The notes: generated from the sequence alone by a model not told the origin. A DNA stretch of 64,000 nt from Vulcanimicrobiota bacterium (GCA_013036095.1 JAAXCW010000003.1:62001-126000); one strand, 5' to 3'; numbered from the stretch's first letter, positions 50,685-59,865 are shown. A program made the numbers and translations.

Positions 50685-51754
50685 TGGCGGCGCAGGATAC
50701 TCCGGTCGCCGACCCACTGCACCGGCGGAATCTCCAGCCAGCGTGCGAGGGTGTTGAGATGCACCGCGTACGTTCGGCGTAAATCATAGAAGCGTTTCCA
50801 GGCCCCGTTGCCGTCACGCAGCTTGTATCCCACGTGCGTTAATTCGTCGCAAGCAGCCTCAAACTCGGCGCGCTCGATTCCGGCACCGCTCTCCGGCTCC
50901 TTGAAACCGAAGTAGTTGGTGAAATCGTGCGTCAAGTGCCGCCCGAGATTATACGCGATGTGCGCTTGACCCCGAATGGCATCGTCCACTTCAACGGTTG
51001 TTAACACCAGCGCCGCGGCATCGAGCAGAGTTCCGAGCGTTCCCACCCACGATTCATAGTCGTGGCTGGAACGAAAGAGCGTGAGGATCGGATAGGCGAG
51101 GTGACTCTCCATCACTTCGGCCATCCAATTTTGTCCGTCGCGAAAGACTTGCGCTAAGTCGGGAACGATCGCGGCCTGCGCGTGTTCGATCAATAATCCG
51201 ACGCCGCTTGGCGGCGCTCCCGCATGGGCGCCGAGTGTAACGACGAACCGCTCGCGCTGTTGAAACGCTCCGAAAATCGAAAACAAGAAGGTCGCCACGA
51301 CGGCGACCACCGCCAAGCCGCATGCGCCCGCCACCAGCGACAGCATGTGTGACAGCGTCGTCGTGCCGACGATGTCGCCGTATCCGATGGTGAGAAAAGA
51401 TGCGCCGGCAAAATAGACGCATTCGAAAAACGACAGTCCATCCGGCCGCAGCTGATCGCGAATGCCGTAGAAGATCAAACCCCAACCGGCGATCAGCAGC
51501 ACGACCCAGGTCATGAGATAGATGACGAGCATCAGCGGCGCAAACGTCCCCAGGAAGTTTTCGCGCCGCCGTGCGTCGCGGTAGAGCCGATACGCGATCC
51601 ACGGCCACACGCCCCAGCATCCGCGGTTCAGATAGTGGCTGACGCGGAGCACCGTGTTCTCCGCGCGCGGCACGATGACGCCCTGGAACACGTCGCGCAG
51701 CGCGACGAGCACCAAGAATACACCGGCGGCGATCGCGAGGAGGTTTAGCGCCAC
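50681..51754 (-). CDS. ion-transport-2 family potassium channel-like protein
   Basis: A 357-residue protein. The N-terminal part has five or so membrane segments. The pore signature TIGYGD near residue 121 lies in SFFECVYFAGASFLTIGYGDIVG, as in two-helix K+ channels. The C-terminal 200 residues are cytosolic, helical, and lack a recognisable RCK/NAD domain (FRSSHDYESWVGTLGTLL, YAVHLNTLARWL). The gene converges with the hflX-protease gene and shares 4 bases with it. Its GTG start overlaps the previous gene's stop by one base. Confidence 0.85.
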   Translation of the reverse strand: MALNLLAIAAGVFLVLVALRDVFQGVIVPRAENTVLRVSHYLNRGCWGVWPWIAYRLYRDARRRENFLGTFAPLMLVIYLMTWVVLLIAGWGLIFYGIRDQLRPDGLSFFECVYFAGASFLTIGYGDIVGTTTLSHMLSLVAGACGLAVVAVVATFLFSIFGAFQQRERFVVTLGAHAGAPPSGVGLLIEHAQAAIVPDLAQVFRDGQNWMAEVMESHLAYPILTLFRSSHDYESWVGTLGTLLDAAALVLTTVEVDDAIRGQAHIAYNLGRHLTHDFTNYFGFKEPESGAGIERAEFEAACDELTHVGYKLRDGNGAWKRFYDLRRTYAVHLNTLARWLEIPPVQWVGDRSILRRH

Positions 51755-52203
51755 TACGGCGACGGGCTGTTGCTGCCGGTTGGGCTGGGTTCGGGAGAGA
51801 GAACCGGTGTCGGCGTTGCCGGGCCGGCTGTCGGGGTCGGCGTAGGCGGCGGCGGCGCGGTTGGACCGCCGGAGAGCGGAAGCAGCCGGACGTAGTAGGC
51901 GTTGGTCGTTTGGTCTTTGTGCACGGGGACGGTGACGGTAGTCGTCGAGTAACCGGGCGCGCTCGCGCTGAGGCCTTGGCGCCCAATCGGAATTCCGGTC
52001 AGCGAGAAGGCGCCGTCCGGGTTCGAATAGCCGGTGTAAAGCACGCCGACCGCGACCAGTGCGTTTGGAACCGGACGGTTGTTCGTCGCGTCCAGCACGC
52101 GTCCGACGATCGAGCCGTAGTCCTGCACGCCTCCGCCGTTAGGGTTGTTGCACCCGCCGGCTTGGGCCAAAACAAAGATGATCGCCGCCGCAAACAGTTT
52201 CAT
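51754..52203 (-). CDS. lipoprotein with carboxypeptidase-regulatory-like domain
   Basis: A 149-residue protein with a short signal (MKLFAAAIIFVLAQAGGC, lipobox AGGC). An Ig-like carboxypeptidase regulatory domain follows (IVGRVLDATNNRPVPNALVAVG, YSNPDGAFSLTGIPIG). The Pro/Thr/Ser tail is about 40 residues (PTPTPTAGPATPTPV). It is probably a small surface lipoprotein. It is transcribed with the potassium channel gene and is divergent from nuoA. Confidence 0.75.
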   Translation of the reverse strand: MKLFAAAIIFVLAQAGGCNNPNGGGVQDYGSIVGRVLDATNNRPVPNALVAVGVLYTGYSNPDGAFSLTGIPIGRQGLSASAPGYSTTTVTVPVHKDQTTNAYYVRLLPLSGGPTAPPPPTPTPTAGPATPTPVLSPEPSPTGSNSPSP

Positions 52204-52259
52204 GCAGCTATTCTTTCTTCAAGGGGTTGGGAAAGGCTTGTGAAAACTGTCACAAGCCG

Positions 52260-52613
52260 ATGACCCCCTACGCTCCCGTCGCGATTTTTGCGGCCGTCGC
52301 CGTCGCCGCCGCGCTGGCTTTCAGCCTGCTGCCGGGCCTTCTCGCGCAGCGCAAACCAAATCCGGAAAAAGAGAAGGCTTATGAGTGCGGCGTCGAGCCG
52401 ACATCGGCTATTGCCGGCCGTTTTCCGGTGAAATTTTACCTGATCGCGATGCTCTTTGTGATCCTCGATGTCGAAGCGGCCTCGTTTTATCCGTGGGCCG
52501 TGCAGATGCACGCCTTGCGCATGTTCGGCTTGATCGAAATGGGCGCTTTCATCGTCGTGCTCGGAATTGGCTATGCTTATGTTTGGAAAAAGCGAGGCTT
52601 CGAATGGAGGTAG
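52260..52613 (+). CDS. nuoA: NADH-quinone oxidoreductase subunit A
   Basis: A 117-residue, three-helix membrane subunit. It has the conserved [45 protein letters not shown] (in segments) of complex I subunit A. The ATG chosen gives the family length. A TTG 33 bases earlier has AAGG before it but adds a Cys-rich leader that is not family-like. First gene of the nuoA-L operon; nuoB starts inside its last codons. Confidence 0.93.
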   Translation: MTPYAPVAIFAAVAVAAALAFSLLPGLLAQRKPNPEKEKAYECGVEPTSAIAGRFPVKFYLIAMLFVILDVEAASFYPWAVQMHALRMFGLIEMGAFIVVLGIGYAYVWKKRGFEWR

Positions 52614-53083
52614 GACCGGGGCATTTCCTGTTAGCCAAACTCGACGACGTCGCGCGCTGGGCGCAGAGTTCCAGCGTTTGGCCGCTGACGATGGGTTTGG
52701 CGTGCTGCGCGATCGAGATGATGAGCGCCACGGCTCCGGAGTACGATATCGGGCGCTTAGGTTCCGAAGTCTTTCGGGCGTCGCCCCGGCAAGCAGATCT
52801 GATGATTGTCTCCGGCCGCGTCGCGCAAAAAATGGCGCCGGTCGTGAAGCGCCTCTTCGATCAAATGGCCGACCCGAAGTGGGTAATCTCGATGGGTGCT
52901 TGTGCGAGCTCGGGCGGCGTCTTCGATAATTACGCAATCGTACAGGGCGTCGACACGATCATTCCGGTCGACGTCTACGTTCCCGGCTGCCCGCCGACGC
53001 CCGACGGCTTGCTGTATGCGGTCAATTTGATCCAGCAGCAGATCCGTGAAGGCGGCCGCGGCGGTCTGCTGGCGCGAACCTAA
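52604..53083 (+). CDS. nuoB: NADH-quinone oxidoreductase subunit B
   Basis: A 159-residue iron-sulfur subunit. The N2 cluster Cys are in [11 protein letters not shown] (tandem Cys), [11 protein letters not shown] and [31 protein letters not shown] is also diagnostic. It passes electrons to quinone at the base of the peripheral arm. The start overlaps nuoA by 10 bases. Confidence 0.96.
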   Translation: MEVGPGHFLLAKLDDVARWAQSSSVWPLTMGLACCAIEMMSATAPEYDIGRLGSEVFRASPRQADLMIVSGRVAQKMAPVVKRLFDQMADPKWVISMGACASSGGVFDNYAIVQGVDTIIPVDVYVPGCPPTPDGLLYAVNLIQQQIREGGRGGLLART

Positions 53084-53091
53084 CGTAGAGC

Positions 53092-53670
53092 GTGCCTAGC
53101 ACACAAACGCCGCCGCTGACGAGAACGGCGATCGATCCGACCGCGCTGCGACCGCCGATCGGCGACGCGGCGATCGAGCGCATCGAACCGGCGAACATCC
53201 ATGCGCGGCTGGCGGAGCTCAAACGCGACGGCTTCACGATTCTCCTCGACGTGGGCGCCGCGGACTATCCGGAACGGAGGCCGCGTTTCGATGTCGTCTA
53301 CCATCTCTTGAATCTACGCGAAACCAAGCGCGTGCGTTTGCTCTGCGGGCTCTCCGATGGCGATCTCAACCTTGCGAGCGCTACCGATTTATGGAAGTCT
53401 GCCGACTGGGCCGAGCGCGAAATCTTCGATCTGTTCGGAATAAAATTCGACGGGCACCCGGATCTGCGCCGTATCCAGATGCCCAACGACTGGGAAGGCC
53501 ACCCGCTGCGTAAAGATTATCCGTTGCGCGGGCCGGCTCGCGAGCGTTCACCGCGTCCGGCGTTTGCGCTCAAGAGCAACGTGCAAGCCGGAACGCCGCC
53601 GTCGGGCCGCACGCTCGAAGCGCTTCAGCAGCAGATCGCCAAAATTCGTGGTCAGGACGGTTCGAAATGA
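53092..53670 (+). CDS. nuoC: NADH-quinone oxidoreductase subunit C
   Basis: A 192-residue subunit. The 30-kDa-type motifs are [19 protein letters not shown] and [42 protein letters not shown] in order. A C-terminal tail of about 45 residues exceeds the minimal family length. The GTG start is used. The stop overlaps nuoD by 4 bases. Confidence 0.94.
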   Translation: MPSTQTPPLTRTAIDPTALRPPIGDAAIERIEPANIHARLAELKRDGFTILLDVGAADYPERRPRFDVVYHLLNLRETKRVRLLCGLSDGDLNLASATDLWKSADWAEREIFDLFGIKFDGHPDLRRIQMPNDWEGHPLRKDYPLRGPARERSPRPAFALKSNVQAGTPPSGRTLEALQQQIAKIRGQDGSK

Positions 53671-54884
53671 GCATGACGACGTCGCCGCTCACGCCGGAGA
53701 TCGTTTCGCACGAAGGCAACGCCATGGTGCTCTCCATGGGGCCGCAGCATCCCTCGACGCATGGCGTGCTGCAGATCATGCTCGAGATCGAAGGCGAAAA
53801 TATCGTCAAAGCTGAGCCCGAGATCGGCTATTTGCATACGGGGATCGAAAAGACCGCCGAAAACTTGTTCTGGTCGCAGGCGCAGACCGTTATCGAGCGC
53901 ATGGATTACTTGGCGCCCAGCAGCAATGCGTACTGCTACTGCTTGGCCGTCGAGCAGCTGCTCGGCATCACCGATCGCATTCCGGAGCGTGCGCGGCAAA
54001 TTCGCGTACTGCAAGCCGAACTCACGCGCATCGCCTCGCACTGCGTCTGGCTGGGAACGCACGGGATCGATTTGGGCGCACTCTCGGCATTTTTCTACTG
54101 CTTCGATATGCGCGAAAAGATTCTCGATCTGCAAGAAGCGGCCGGCGGCGCGCGCATGCATCCGAACTATTTGCGCGTCGGCGGCGTGCAAGCCGATCTT
54201 CCGAGCGGCTTCATGGAGCAGCTCGATGCGCTCATCGCAATGTTTCCCGAGCGCATGCGCGATCTGCGTAAACTGCTGCAGGCCAATCCGATCCTGCAAG
54301 ACCGGCTGATCGACGTCGGCATTATGTCGCAAGAAGAAGCGCAGGATTGGAGCATCACCGGCCCGTCGCTGCGAGCCACCGGCATTGCCTACGACGTGCG
54401 CCGCGCGTTTCCATATGGCGGCTATGAGGAGTACGAATTCGACGTACCGACGCGCGTCGAAGGCGACTCGTATGCGCGCTTTCTTATCCGGCTGGACGAG
54501 ATGGAACAGTCTATGCGCATCGTCCGGCAGGTTCGCGACGCGCTGAAACCTGGACCGATCGCGATCGATGACACCAAAGTCATGCCGCCGCCCAAAGAGA
54601 CGATCGCACTCTCGATGGAAGCGCTGATCCATCACTTCAAGATCATGACCGAGGGTTTTCGCGTACCGCCCGGCGACGTCTATCAGGCCGTCGAGGGGCC
54701 GCGCGGCGAGCTCGGTTATTACGTCGTCTCGGACGGCGGCAACCGCCCGTACCGCGTGCGCACGCGACCGCCTTCGTTGTACAACCTGCAAGCGCTCAAG
54801 GGCCTCGCGCCCGGCAATCTGATTGCGGACCTCGTGGTGATCATCGGCTCACTCGATCCGGTTTTCGGCGAAGTCGATCGATGA
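53667..54884 (+). CDS. nuoD: NADH-quinone oxidoreductase subunit D
   Basis: A 405-residue 49-kDa-type subunit. It has [16 protein letters not shown] with the quinone-site His, [31 protein letters not shown] and the C-terminal [43 protein letters not shown] (in segments). It forms the quinone pocket with NuoB. A repeat copy of about 75 bases separates it from nuoE, unlike the overlaps elsewhere in the operon. Confidence 0.96.
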   Translation: MSMTTSPLTPEIVSHEGNAMVLSMGPQHPSTHGVLQIMLEIEGENIVKAEPEIGYLHTGIEKTAENLFWSQAQTVIERMDYLAPSSNAYCYCLAVEQLLGITDRIPERARQIRVLQAELTRIASHCVWLGTHGIDLGALSAFFYCFDMREKILDLQEAAGGARMHPNYLRVGGVQADLPSGFMEQLDALIAMFPERMRDLRKLLQANPILQDRLIDVGIMSQEEAQDWSITGPSLRATGIAYDVRRAFPYGGYEEYEFDVPTRVEGDSYARFLIRLDEMEQSMRIVRQVRDALKPGPIAIDDTKVMPPPKETIALSMEALIHHFKIMTEGFRVPPGDVYQAVEGPRGELGYYVVSDGGNRPYRVRTRPPSLYNLQALKGLAPGNLIADLVVIIGSLDPVFGEVDR

Positions 54885-54904
54885 GTACGGCGCTCACCCT
54901 AATG

Positions 54905-54978
54905 TGTCATGGTGACGTGTGTCATCCTGAGCTTGTCGAAGGACCCCGAGCAGCGCGCAAAGCGCGCAAGTCGAGGGG
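54905..54978 (+). repeat. dispersed repeat, copy 7, between nuoD and nuoE
   Basis: A partial TGTCATGGTGA is followed by the full TGTCATCCTGAGC, TTGTCGAAGGACCCCGAGCA, a hairpin GCGCGC/GCGCGC, and GTCGAGGGG. It fills the gap between the two genes. Confidence 0.9.
54973..54978 (+). promoter_or_regulatory. ribosome binding site of nuoE supplied by the repeat
   Basis: GAGGGG at the end of the repeat lies 3 bases before the nuoE ATG (its GAGG core is 5 bases away). It is the only Shine-Dalgarno-like sequence there, as at livH. Confidence 0.65.
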
Positions 54979-54981
54979 CGC

Positions 54982-55722
54982 ATGAGTGACTTCACCGCAC
55001 TGCGCGAGGAGCTCGAGCCGCAATGCGAAGCGATCATCGCGCAGTACGAGCAGCCGCGATCGGCGTTGCTGCCGCTGGTGCATTTGTTTCAAGCGCACGA
55101 GGGCTACGCGAGCGCCGAAGCGCTGCGCGCAGTTTCGGAGATGCTCGACCTCTCGCTTGCCGTCGTCGAATCGACGGTTTCGTTTTACACGCTGTTCTAT
55201 CGCAAGCCCGTCGGAAAATACATGCTGCAAGTTTGCCGCGGTTTGGCCTGTACGCTGAACGGCGCCGAGGATATTATGGCGTATTTTCGCGAGCAGCTCG
55301 GCGTCGGCCACCTGCAGACAACGGACGACGGCGTGTTTTCATATGAAGAAGTCGAGTGCTTGGCGGCGTGCGACCGCGCGACGTGCATGCAAGTAAATTT
55401 AAACTTCGTCTACGATTTGACGCCGCAGGTGATCGACGACATGCTGGCGGCGATGCGGATGGGGAAGTACGGCGTCGCGGCGCTTCCGCAGACGCAAGCG
55501 CCGCCGCGTACCTGGACGCTGCGCCAAGATCTGCAAGTGTCGCATGGCGAGAAGTCGGCCGGAGCGCAAGATCAGTCCGAGCCGAACAACCCGGGAGGAC
55601 TCGATCGCGACGGCATCATCATGCTCGATCGGATACTGTCCGACGAAGCGCGCTTCAAGGGCCGCACGAAAGAACGGCTCGCCAGTGTTGAGCCCGCGAT
55701 GGCGGAGGCGCTCGAAGAATAA
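54982..55722 (+). CDS. nuoE: NADH-quinone oxidoreductase subunit E
   Basis: A 246-residue 24-kDa-type subunit. The thioredoxin-like domain binds the N1a 2Fe-2S cluster with Cys in QVCRGLACTLNGAE and EVECLAACDRATCM. SYTxxFYRKPVGKY-type FYTLFYRKPVGKYML is family-typical. Residues about 165-246 form an extra tail (PQTQAPPRTWTL, then a Pro/Asp/Glu-rich stretch and LDRILSDEARFKGRTKERL) not present in most homologues. Its ATG is preceded by the repeat-derived binding site. Confidence 0.94.
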   Translation: MSDFTALREELEPQCEAIIAQYEQPRSALLPLVHLFQAHEGYASAEALRAVSEMLDLSLAVVESTVSFYTLFYRKPVGKYMLQVCRGLACTLNGAEDIMAYFREQLGVGHLQTTDDGVFSYEEVECLAACDRATCMQVNLNFVYDLTPQVIDDMLAAMRMGKYGVAALPQTQAPPRTWTLRQDLQVSHGEKSAGAQDQSEPNNPGGLDRDGIIMLDRILSDEARFKGRTKERLASVEPAMAEALEE

Positions 55723-56981
55723 TGCCGGTCGTCAAAGTGTTAACCGAAGGGATCGGCGAGGCCGATCTTCGCGACATTAAAGTCTATCGCGATCGCGGCG
55801 GATACAAACAGCTCAAACGCGCGTTCACCGAAATGAAACCGGCCGACGTGCAGGTGATGAGCGATAAATCCGGCCTGCGCGGACGCGGAGGCGCCGGCTT
55901 TCCGACGGGAAAGAAGTGGTCTTTTTTGCCAGCGGGCGTGCGGCCGCGCTACTTGGTCTGCAATTGCGACGAGGCCGAGCCCGGCACGTTCAAAGACCGC
56001 ATGCTGCTCGAAGAGACGCCGCATCAGGTGATCGAAGGTATTTTGCTCGGCGCGTACGCCATCGAGTCGCACCATGCGTTCATTTATATACGCGGCGAAT
56101 TCAAACGCGGCTACGAGATCTTCATGGAAGCGCTCGCGCAAGCGCGCAAAGCCGGATTCGTCGGAAAGAATCTTTTCGGCAGCGGCTTCGATCTCGAACT
56201 GACCGTGCATCGCGGTGCCGGCGCCTATATCTGCGGCGAAGAGACCGCGCTGCTCAACTCGCTCGAAGGGAAACGCGGAGAGCCGCGCCTCAAGCCGCCG
56301 TTTCCGGCTCTGCAGGGCCTCTACAGCAAGCCGACGGTCGTCAACAACGTCGAGACGCTGGCTTATCTCATTCCGATCCTCGAGCGCGGTCCGGAATGGT
56401 TTTCGTCGGCCGGCACCGAGCGCAGCAAAGGATATAAGGTCGTCTCGATCAGCGGCCACGTGCAGAAGCCGGGCAACTACGAAGTTCCGCTGGGCACGCC
56501 CGTGCGCGAACTCATTGAAATCGCCGGCGGTCTACGGCCCGGGCGCAAACTGATGGCGATTCAACCCGGCGGCGGTTCGTCGGCGTGCATCTTCGAAGAA
56601 CAGCTCGATCTGCCATACGATTATGAATCGCTGCAGAAGGCCGGCACGATGCTGGGCTCGGGCGCGATCGTCGTTATGGACGACACCACCGACTTTGTGC
56701 GCGCGGCTTTCAACCTCGTGCGGTTCTTCGCGCACGAATCATGCGGTCAATGCACGCCGTGCCGCGAGGGCGGACACTGGCTCGAACGCGTGCTCCATCG
56801 TTTCCTCGAAAACCGCGGACTCAAATCCGACATCGAAATGCTCGCACGTGTGAGCCACGAGATCACCGGCATCAATCTCTGTCCGCTGGGGGATTCGATA
56901 GAACCGTTCTTGGCCTCAGTCCTCAAGCGCTTTCCCGAGCAGTTTGAAGCTCGCGTCGCGCGCGAGACGGTGCGCGCATGA
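55722..56981 (+). CDS. nuoF: NADH-quinone oxidoreductase subunit F
   Basis: A 419-residue NADH-binding subunit. It has the FMN/NADH loop GLRGRGGAGFPTGKKW, NCDEAEPGTFKDR, GAGAYICGEETALLNSLEG and the N3 4Fe-4S Cys in ESCGQCTPCREGG near residue 345, with a fourth Cys in NLCPLG. It takes electrons from NADH. The ATG overlaps the nuoE stop by one base; the gene ends four bases into the next lipoprotein gene. Confidence 0.96.
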   Translation: MPVVKVLTEGIGEADLRDIKVYRDRGGYKQLKRAFTEMKPADVQVMSDKSGLRGRGGAGFPTGKKWSFLPAGVRPRYLVCNCDEAEPGTFKDRMLLEETPHQVIEGILLGAYAIESHHAFIYIRGEFKRGYEIFMEALAQARKAGFVGKNLFGSGFDLELTVHRGAGAYICGEETALLNSLEGKRGEPRLKPPFPALQGLYSKPTVVNNVETLAYLIPILERGPEWFSSAGTERSKGYKVVSISGHVQKPGNYEVPLGTPVRELIEIAGGLRPGRKLMAIQPGGGSSACIFEEQLDLPYDYESLQKAGTMLGSGAIVVMDDTTDFVRAAFNLVRFFAHESCGQCTPCREGGHWLERVLHRFLENRGLKSDIEMLARVSHEITGINLCPLGDSIEPFLASVLKRFPEQFEARVARETVRA

Positions 56982-57484
56982 AGCTAAGCGCGTCACTTCT
57001 CCTTACGACAGTCGCGTTGAGCGGTTGCGTTCTTCCGAGTCAAGCCGTAACCGGAGCACCTTCGGGGCCATCGCAACAACAAGCAATTGCGGCCCTCCGG
57101 AAGCTCCATTTCATGGCAGGCAGCTGGAACTGTGTCGTTCGCGGTGGTCCTGGGAACGGCTATGCTTCCAAATTGAGCTATTCATTTTCGCCGGATGGGT
57201 TCTGGATGGTCGAGTCTGAAAAAGGTGTTCGCAAAAGCGCATCGGGATGGAGCACGCAGCTGTGGGGTTACGACGTCACCCAACCGGGGTTTAGTGCATA
57301 TCAATTCACGCCCGCTGGTGTTTTTACGAAATCTGTTCGCGGCTGGGAGAATGGCAACTTCGTCAGCACACGTGACGACAATCACGCCATCGTTTCGATT
57401 CGCAAGCGCTCGAACCGCGCATTCGATTGGGTCATTCAATCTGCAGACAAATCATCGACCGTCATCGAGGCTTGCACACGGTAA
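56978..57484 (+). CDS. lipoprotein of unknown function inside the nuo operon
   Basis: A 168-residue lipoprotein (MKLSASLLLTTVALSGC, lipobox LSGC) with a beta-rich mature domain (LHFMAGSWNCVV, FSPDGFWMVESEKG, GFSAYQFTPAGVF, ending IEACTR). It is unrelated to complex I. The ATG overlaps the nuoF stop (ATGA) and nuoG overlaps its own stop, so it is fully embedded in the operon. It resembles the layout of the 19.9 kb secreted protein. Base composition looks a little lower in GC than the nuo genes around it. Confidence 0.8.
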   Translation: MKLSASLLLTTVALSGCVLPSQAVTGAPSGPSQQQAIAALRKLHFMAGSWNCVVRGGPGNGYASKLSYSFSPDGFWMVESEKGVRKSASGWSTQLWGYDVTQPGFSAYQFTPAGVFTKSVRGWENGNFVSTRDDNHAIVSIRKRSNRAFDWVIQSADKSSTVIEACTR

Positions 57485-59865
57485 TGGCCGATCAGCAGCT
57501 CGTTACCGTTACCATCGACGGCACGCAAGTGCAGGTTCCTAAAGGAACGTGGCTCGTTGAAGCGGCGAAGCAAATCAAACGCGAGATTCCCGTCTATTGC
57601 TATCACCGCAAGATGGGGCCCGCGGGGCTGTGCCGCATTTGCCTGGTCGAGATCGAAGGCATGCCGAAGTTGCAGATCGCCTGCAACACCGCGGCGACCG
57701 ACGGCATGGTCGTGCATACACAGAGCGAGAAAGCGTCCGACGGCCGCCGCGCCGTGCTCGAACTGTATCTCGTGAATCATCCGCTGGATTGTCCCATTTG
57801 CGACAAGGGTGGCGAGTGCGATCTGCAAGATTACGCAATGGCGTACGGCCAGGGGTATTCGCGCAGCGTCGATCCCAAAGTCAGCAAACCGAAAGCGGTA
57901 GACTTAGGTCCGACGATCGTGCTCGACGAGGAACGCTGCGTCGTCTGCCAACGCTGCGTGCGCTTCGACGATATGATCGTCGGCGAACGCGAACTGGTCT
58001 TAAAAGATCGGGGCGTGCGCAACATCATCGCGACCGCAAACGGCGAACCGTACCGGCACAACTACACCGGTAATGTAACGGAGCTCTGCCCGGTCGGTGC
58101 GCTGACGTCGAAGACGTACCGGTTCAAGTCGCGCCCGTGGGACCTGCGGCGCACAGCGACGACCTGCACGCAGTGCCCGGTCGGCTGCCAGATGCATGTC
58201 GACGTGCGGGTCGGCGTCGTGCAGCGGACGATGTCGGTTGAAAACGATGACGCCATCAGCGACGGCTGGCTCTGCGACCGCGGACGCTACAACGTCGGTT
58301 TTTACGACGACCCTGCACGCGTTACGCAGCCGATGTACAAACGCGACGGCCGCTGGGTGCAAATAGCCTGGGACGACGCGCTCGATCTTTGGGCAACGGC
58401 AATACGCGAAGCTTGCGCGATCAATCCGGCGTCGGTTGGCGTAGTCGGCGGTGGACGCCTCACAAACGAAGAAGCGTTCTTGCTGCAGCATCTCTTTCGT
58501 GCAAAAGGCGTTGCCAATCTCGATTGGCGCGCCGGGCGTCAGCGCCAGGCTTCGCCGGGGCGCAGCGGCGGAACGCTCCTCGAACTGGAAAGCTGCGATG
58601 CGATTCTGCTGATCGGCGAATCGCCCGCCGAGCGCGCGCCGATCATGGATTTGCGTGTACGCAAAGCTGCGCTTCAAAAGGGCGCCAAACTCATTCGCAT
58701 CGCGTCGGCCGAGCGCCCTTACCCGGCGCCGATTCCTTCGACCGATGTAACCACCGTCGCAGAGGCGATCAAAAGTCTACCGAAAGAACCCAAGCGCATT
58801 GCGGTTGTGTGGGACGGCAGCGATGGCAAACTGGCGGCTTCACTGCTCGAAAAACTTCCCGCCGGAGCGGAAATCCTGACGTACATCACCGGCGAGCAGC
58901 CGAATGCGCGCGGAGCTGAAGCGATGGGCATGTTGCCGTTCGCAAAATCTGGTTACGCCAAAGCCGAGGCCGGACTGGATGCTGCGCAAATGTTCGCCGC
59001 GGCGCGCTCTGGAAAGCTTGCCGTTCTTTCAATCTTCGGCGCCAATCCTGCGCTGCACCGCGCGGATTTTTCGCGCGCATCATTTACGGTGGTCAGCGAT
59101 CTTTTCATGACGGAAACTGCGCAGCTTGCCGATTTGGTGCTGCCGGCAAAGGGACCGTTCGAAAAAACCGGCACGACCACGAACATGGCCGGCGACCTGT
59201 TGCCGGTCAATGCGGCCCACTCGCTCGAGACGCCGGCCGACGCTTTGAGCGATCTCGAGATGATCGTTGCGCTTGCCGAAAAGCTCGGCGTTGAGCTGCC
59301 GGTCGCGGAAGAAGTCGACGCGGCGGTTCTTCGCCACTTAGCGACGGCGCCGGAAGATTTCACCTTGGGCGACGCGCGCTTCGGCGACAGTGTCATGGTG
59401 AGCTTGTCGAACCACCCCGAGAAGCGCCGCAAGGCGCATGCCGAGGGGCCCACGTTTACAGCGATCGTCCAAACGCGCATCTTCGCCGGCGGTGGAACCG
59501 TCGCGCACGACGCGCGGATAGCGGAACTTTGCCCGCTTCCGGCAGCAGCGCTTTCACCTGAAGATGCGGCGGAGCTGGGCGTCAGCACGGGGGATTACGT
59601 CGATCTTGCGGCCCTCGCTTCGTCCTTCGACGACGAGTTCGCAAATGCGAACTCTACTCAGGATGACAATACTAGTGCCGCCGAGCGCGCGGTGTTGCAC
59701 GACTTGTTGGTTGAAGTGCGCAACGGAATGCCGCGTGGAACGGTCGCGCTGATTGGCGGGTTGCCAGACAGTACCGCGAACGGCTTTGACGGCGCGAGCG
59801 TCAGCGTAACGAACATCCGCCGCGCTCCGCAGGAAATTTCCGAACCAATCGGTGCGCCGGCGTGA
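57484..59865 (+). CDS. nuoG: NADH-quinone oxidoreductase subunit G
   Basis: A 793-residue iron-sulfur subunit. The N-terminal ferredoxin-like part has CYHRKMGPAGLCRICLVEIEG, HPLDCPICDKGGECDLQDYA and a four-Cys 4Fe-4S region ERCVVCQRCVRFDD, then ELCPVGALTSK. A molybdopterin-oxidoreductase-fold region (about 215-600) follows. The C-terminal region contains two dispersed-repeat copies, read as about 20 residues near 636-656 and about 12 residues near 717-728. Both keep the frame. The start ATG shares one base with the lipoprotein stop. Confidence 0.94.
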   Translation: MADQQLVTVTIDGTQVQVPKGTWLVEAAKQIKREIPVYCYHRKMGPAGLCRICLVEIEGMPKLQIACNTAATDGMVVHTQSEKASDGRRAVLELYLVNHPLDCPICDKGGECDLQDYAMAYGQGYSRSVDPKVSKPKAVDLGPTIVLDEERCVVCQRCVRFDDMIVGERELVLKDRGVRNIIATANGEPYRHNYTGNVTELCPVGALTSKTYRFKSRPWDLRRTATTCTQCPVGCQMHVDVRVGVVQRTMSVENDDAISDGWLCDRGRYNVGFYDDPARVTQPMYKRDGRWVQIAWDDALDLWATAIREACAINPASVGVVGGGRLTNEEAFLLQHLFRAKGVANLDWRAGRQRQASPGRSGGTLLELESCDAILLIGESPAERAPIMDLRVRKAALQKGAKLIRIASAERPYPAPIPSTDVTTVAEAIKSLPKEPKRIAVVWDGSDGKLAASLLEKLPAGAEILTYITGEQPNARGAEAMGMLPFAKSGYAKAEAGLDAAQMFAAARSGKLAVLSIFGANPALHRADFSRASFTVVSDLFMTETAQLADLVLPAKGPFEKTGTTTNMAGDLLPVNAAHSLETPADALSDLEMIVALAEKLGVELPVAEEVDAAVLRHLATAPEDFTLGDARFGDSVMVSLSNHPEKRRKAHAEGPTFTAIVQTRIFAGGGTVAHDARIAELCPLPAAALSPEDAAELGVSTGDYVDLAALASSFDDEFANANSTQDDNTSAAERAVLHDLLVEVRNGMPRGTVALIGGLPDSTANGFDGASVSVTNIRRAPQEISEPIGAPA
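59391..59450 (+). repeat. dispersed repeat, copy 8, inside nuoG
   Basis: The blocks are TGTCATGGTGAGC, TTGTCGAACCACCCCGAGAA, a hairpin GCGCC/GGCGC and CCGAGGGG. It is the same sense and type as copy 4 and is read as VMVSLSNHPEKRRKAHAEG. Confidence 0.88.
59633..59668 (-). repeat. dispersed repeat, copy 9, inside nuoG
   Basis: On the minus strand: TGTCATCCTGAG, a hairpin GAGTTCGCA/TGCGAACTC and GTCGAAGGA. It is in the opposite sense to copy 8, 180 bases away in the same gene. Confidence 0.85.
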
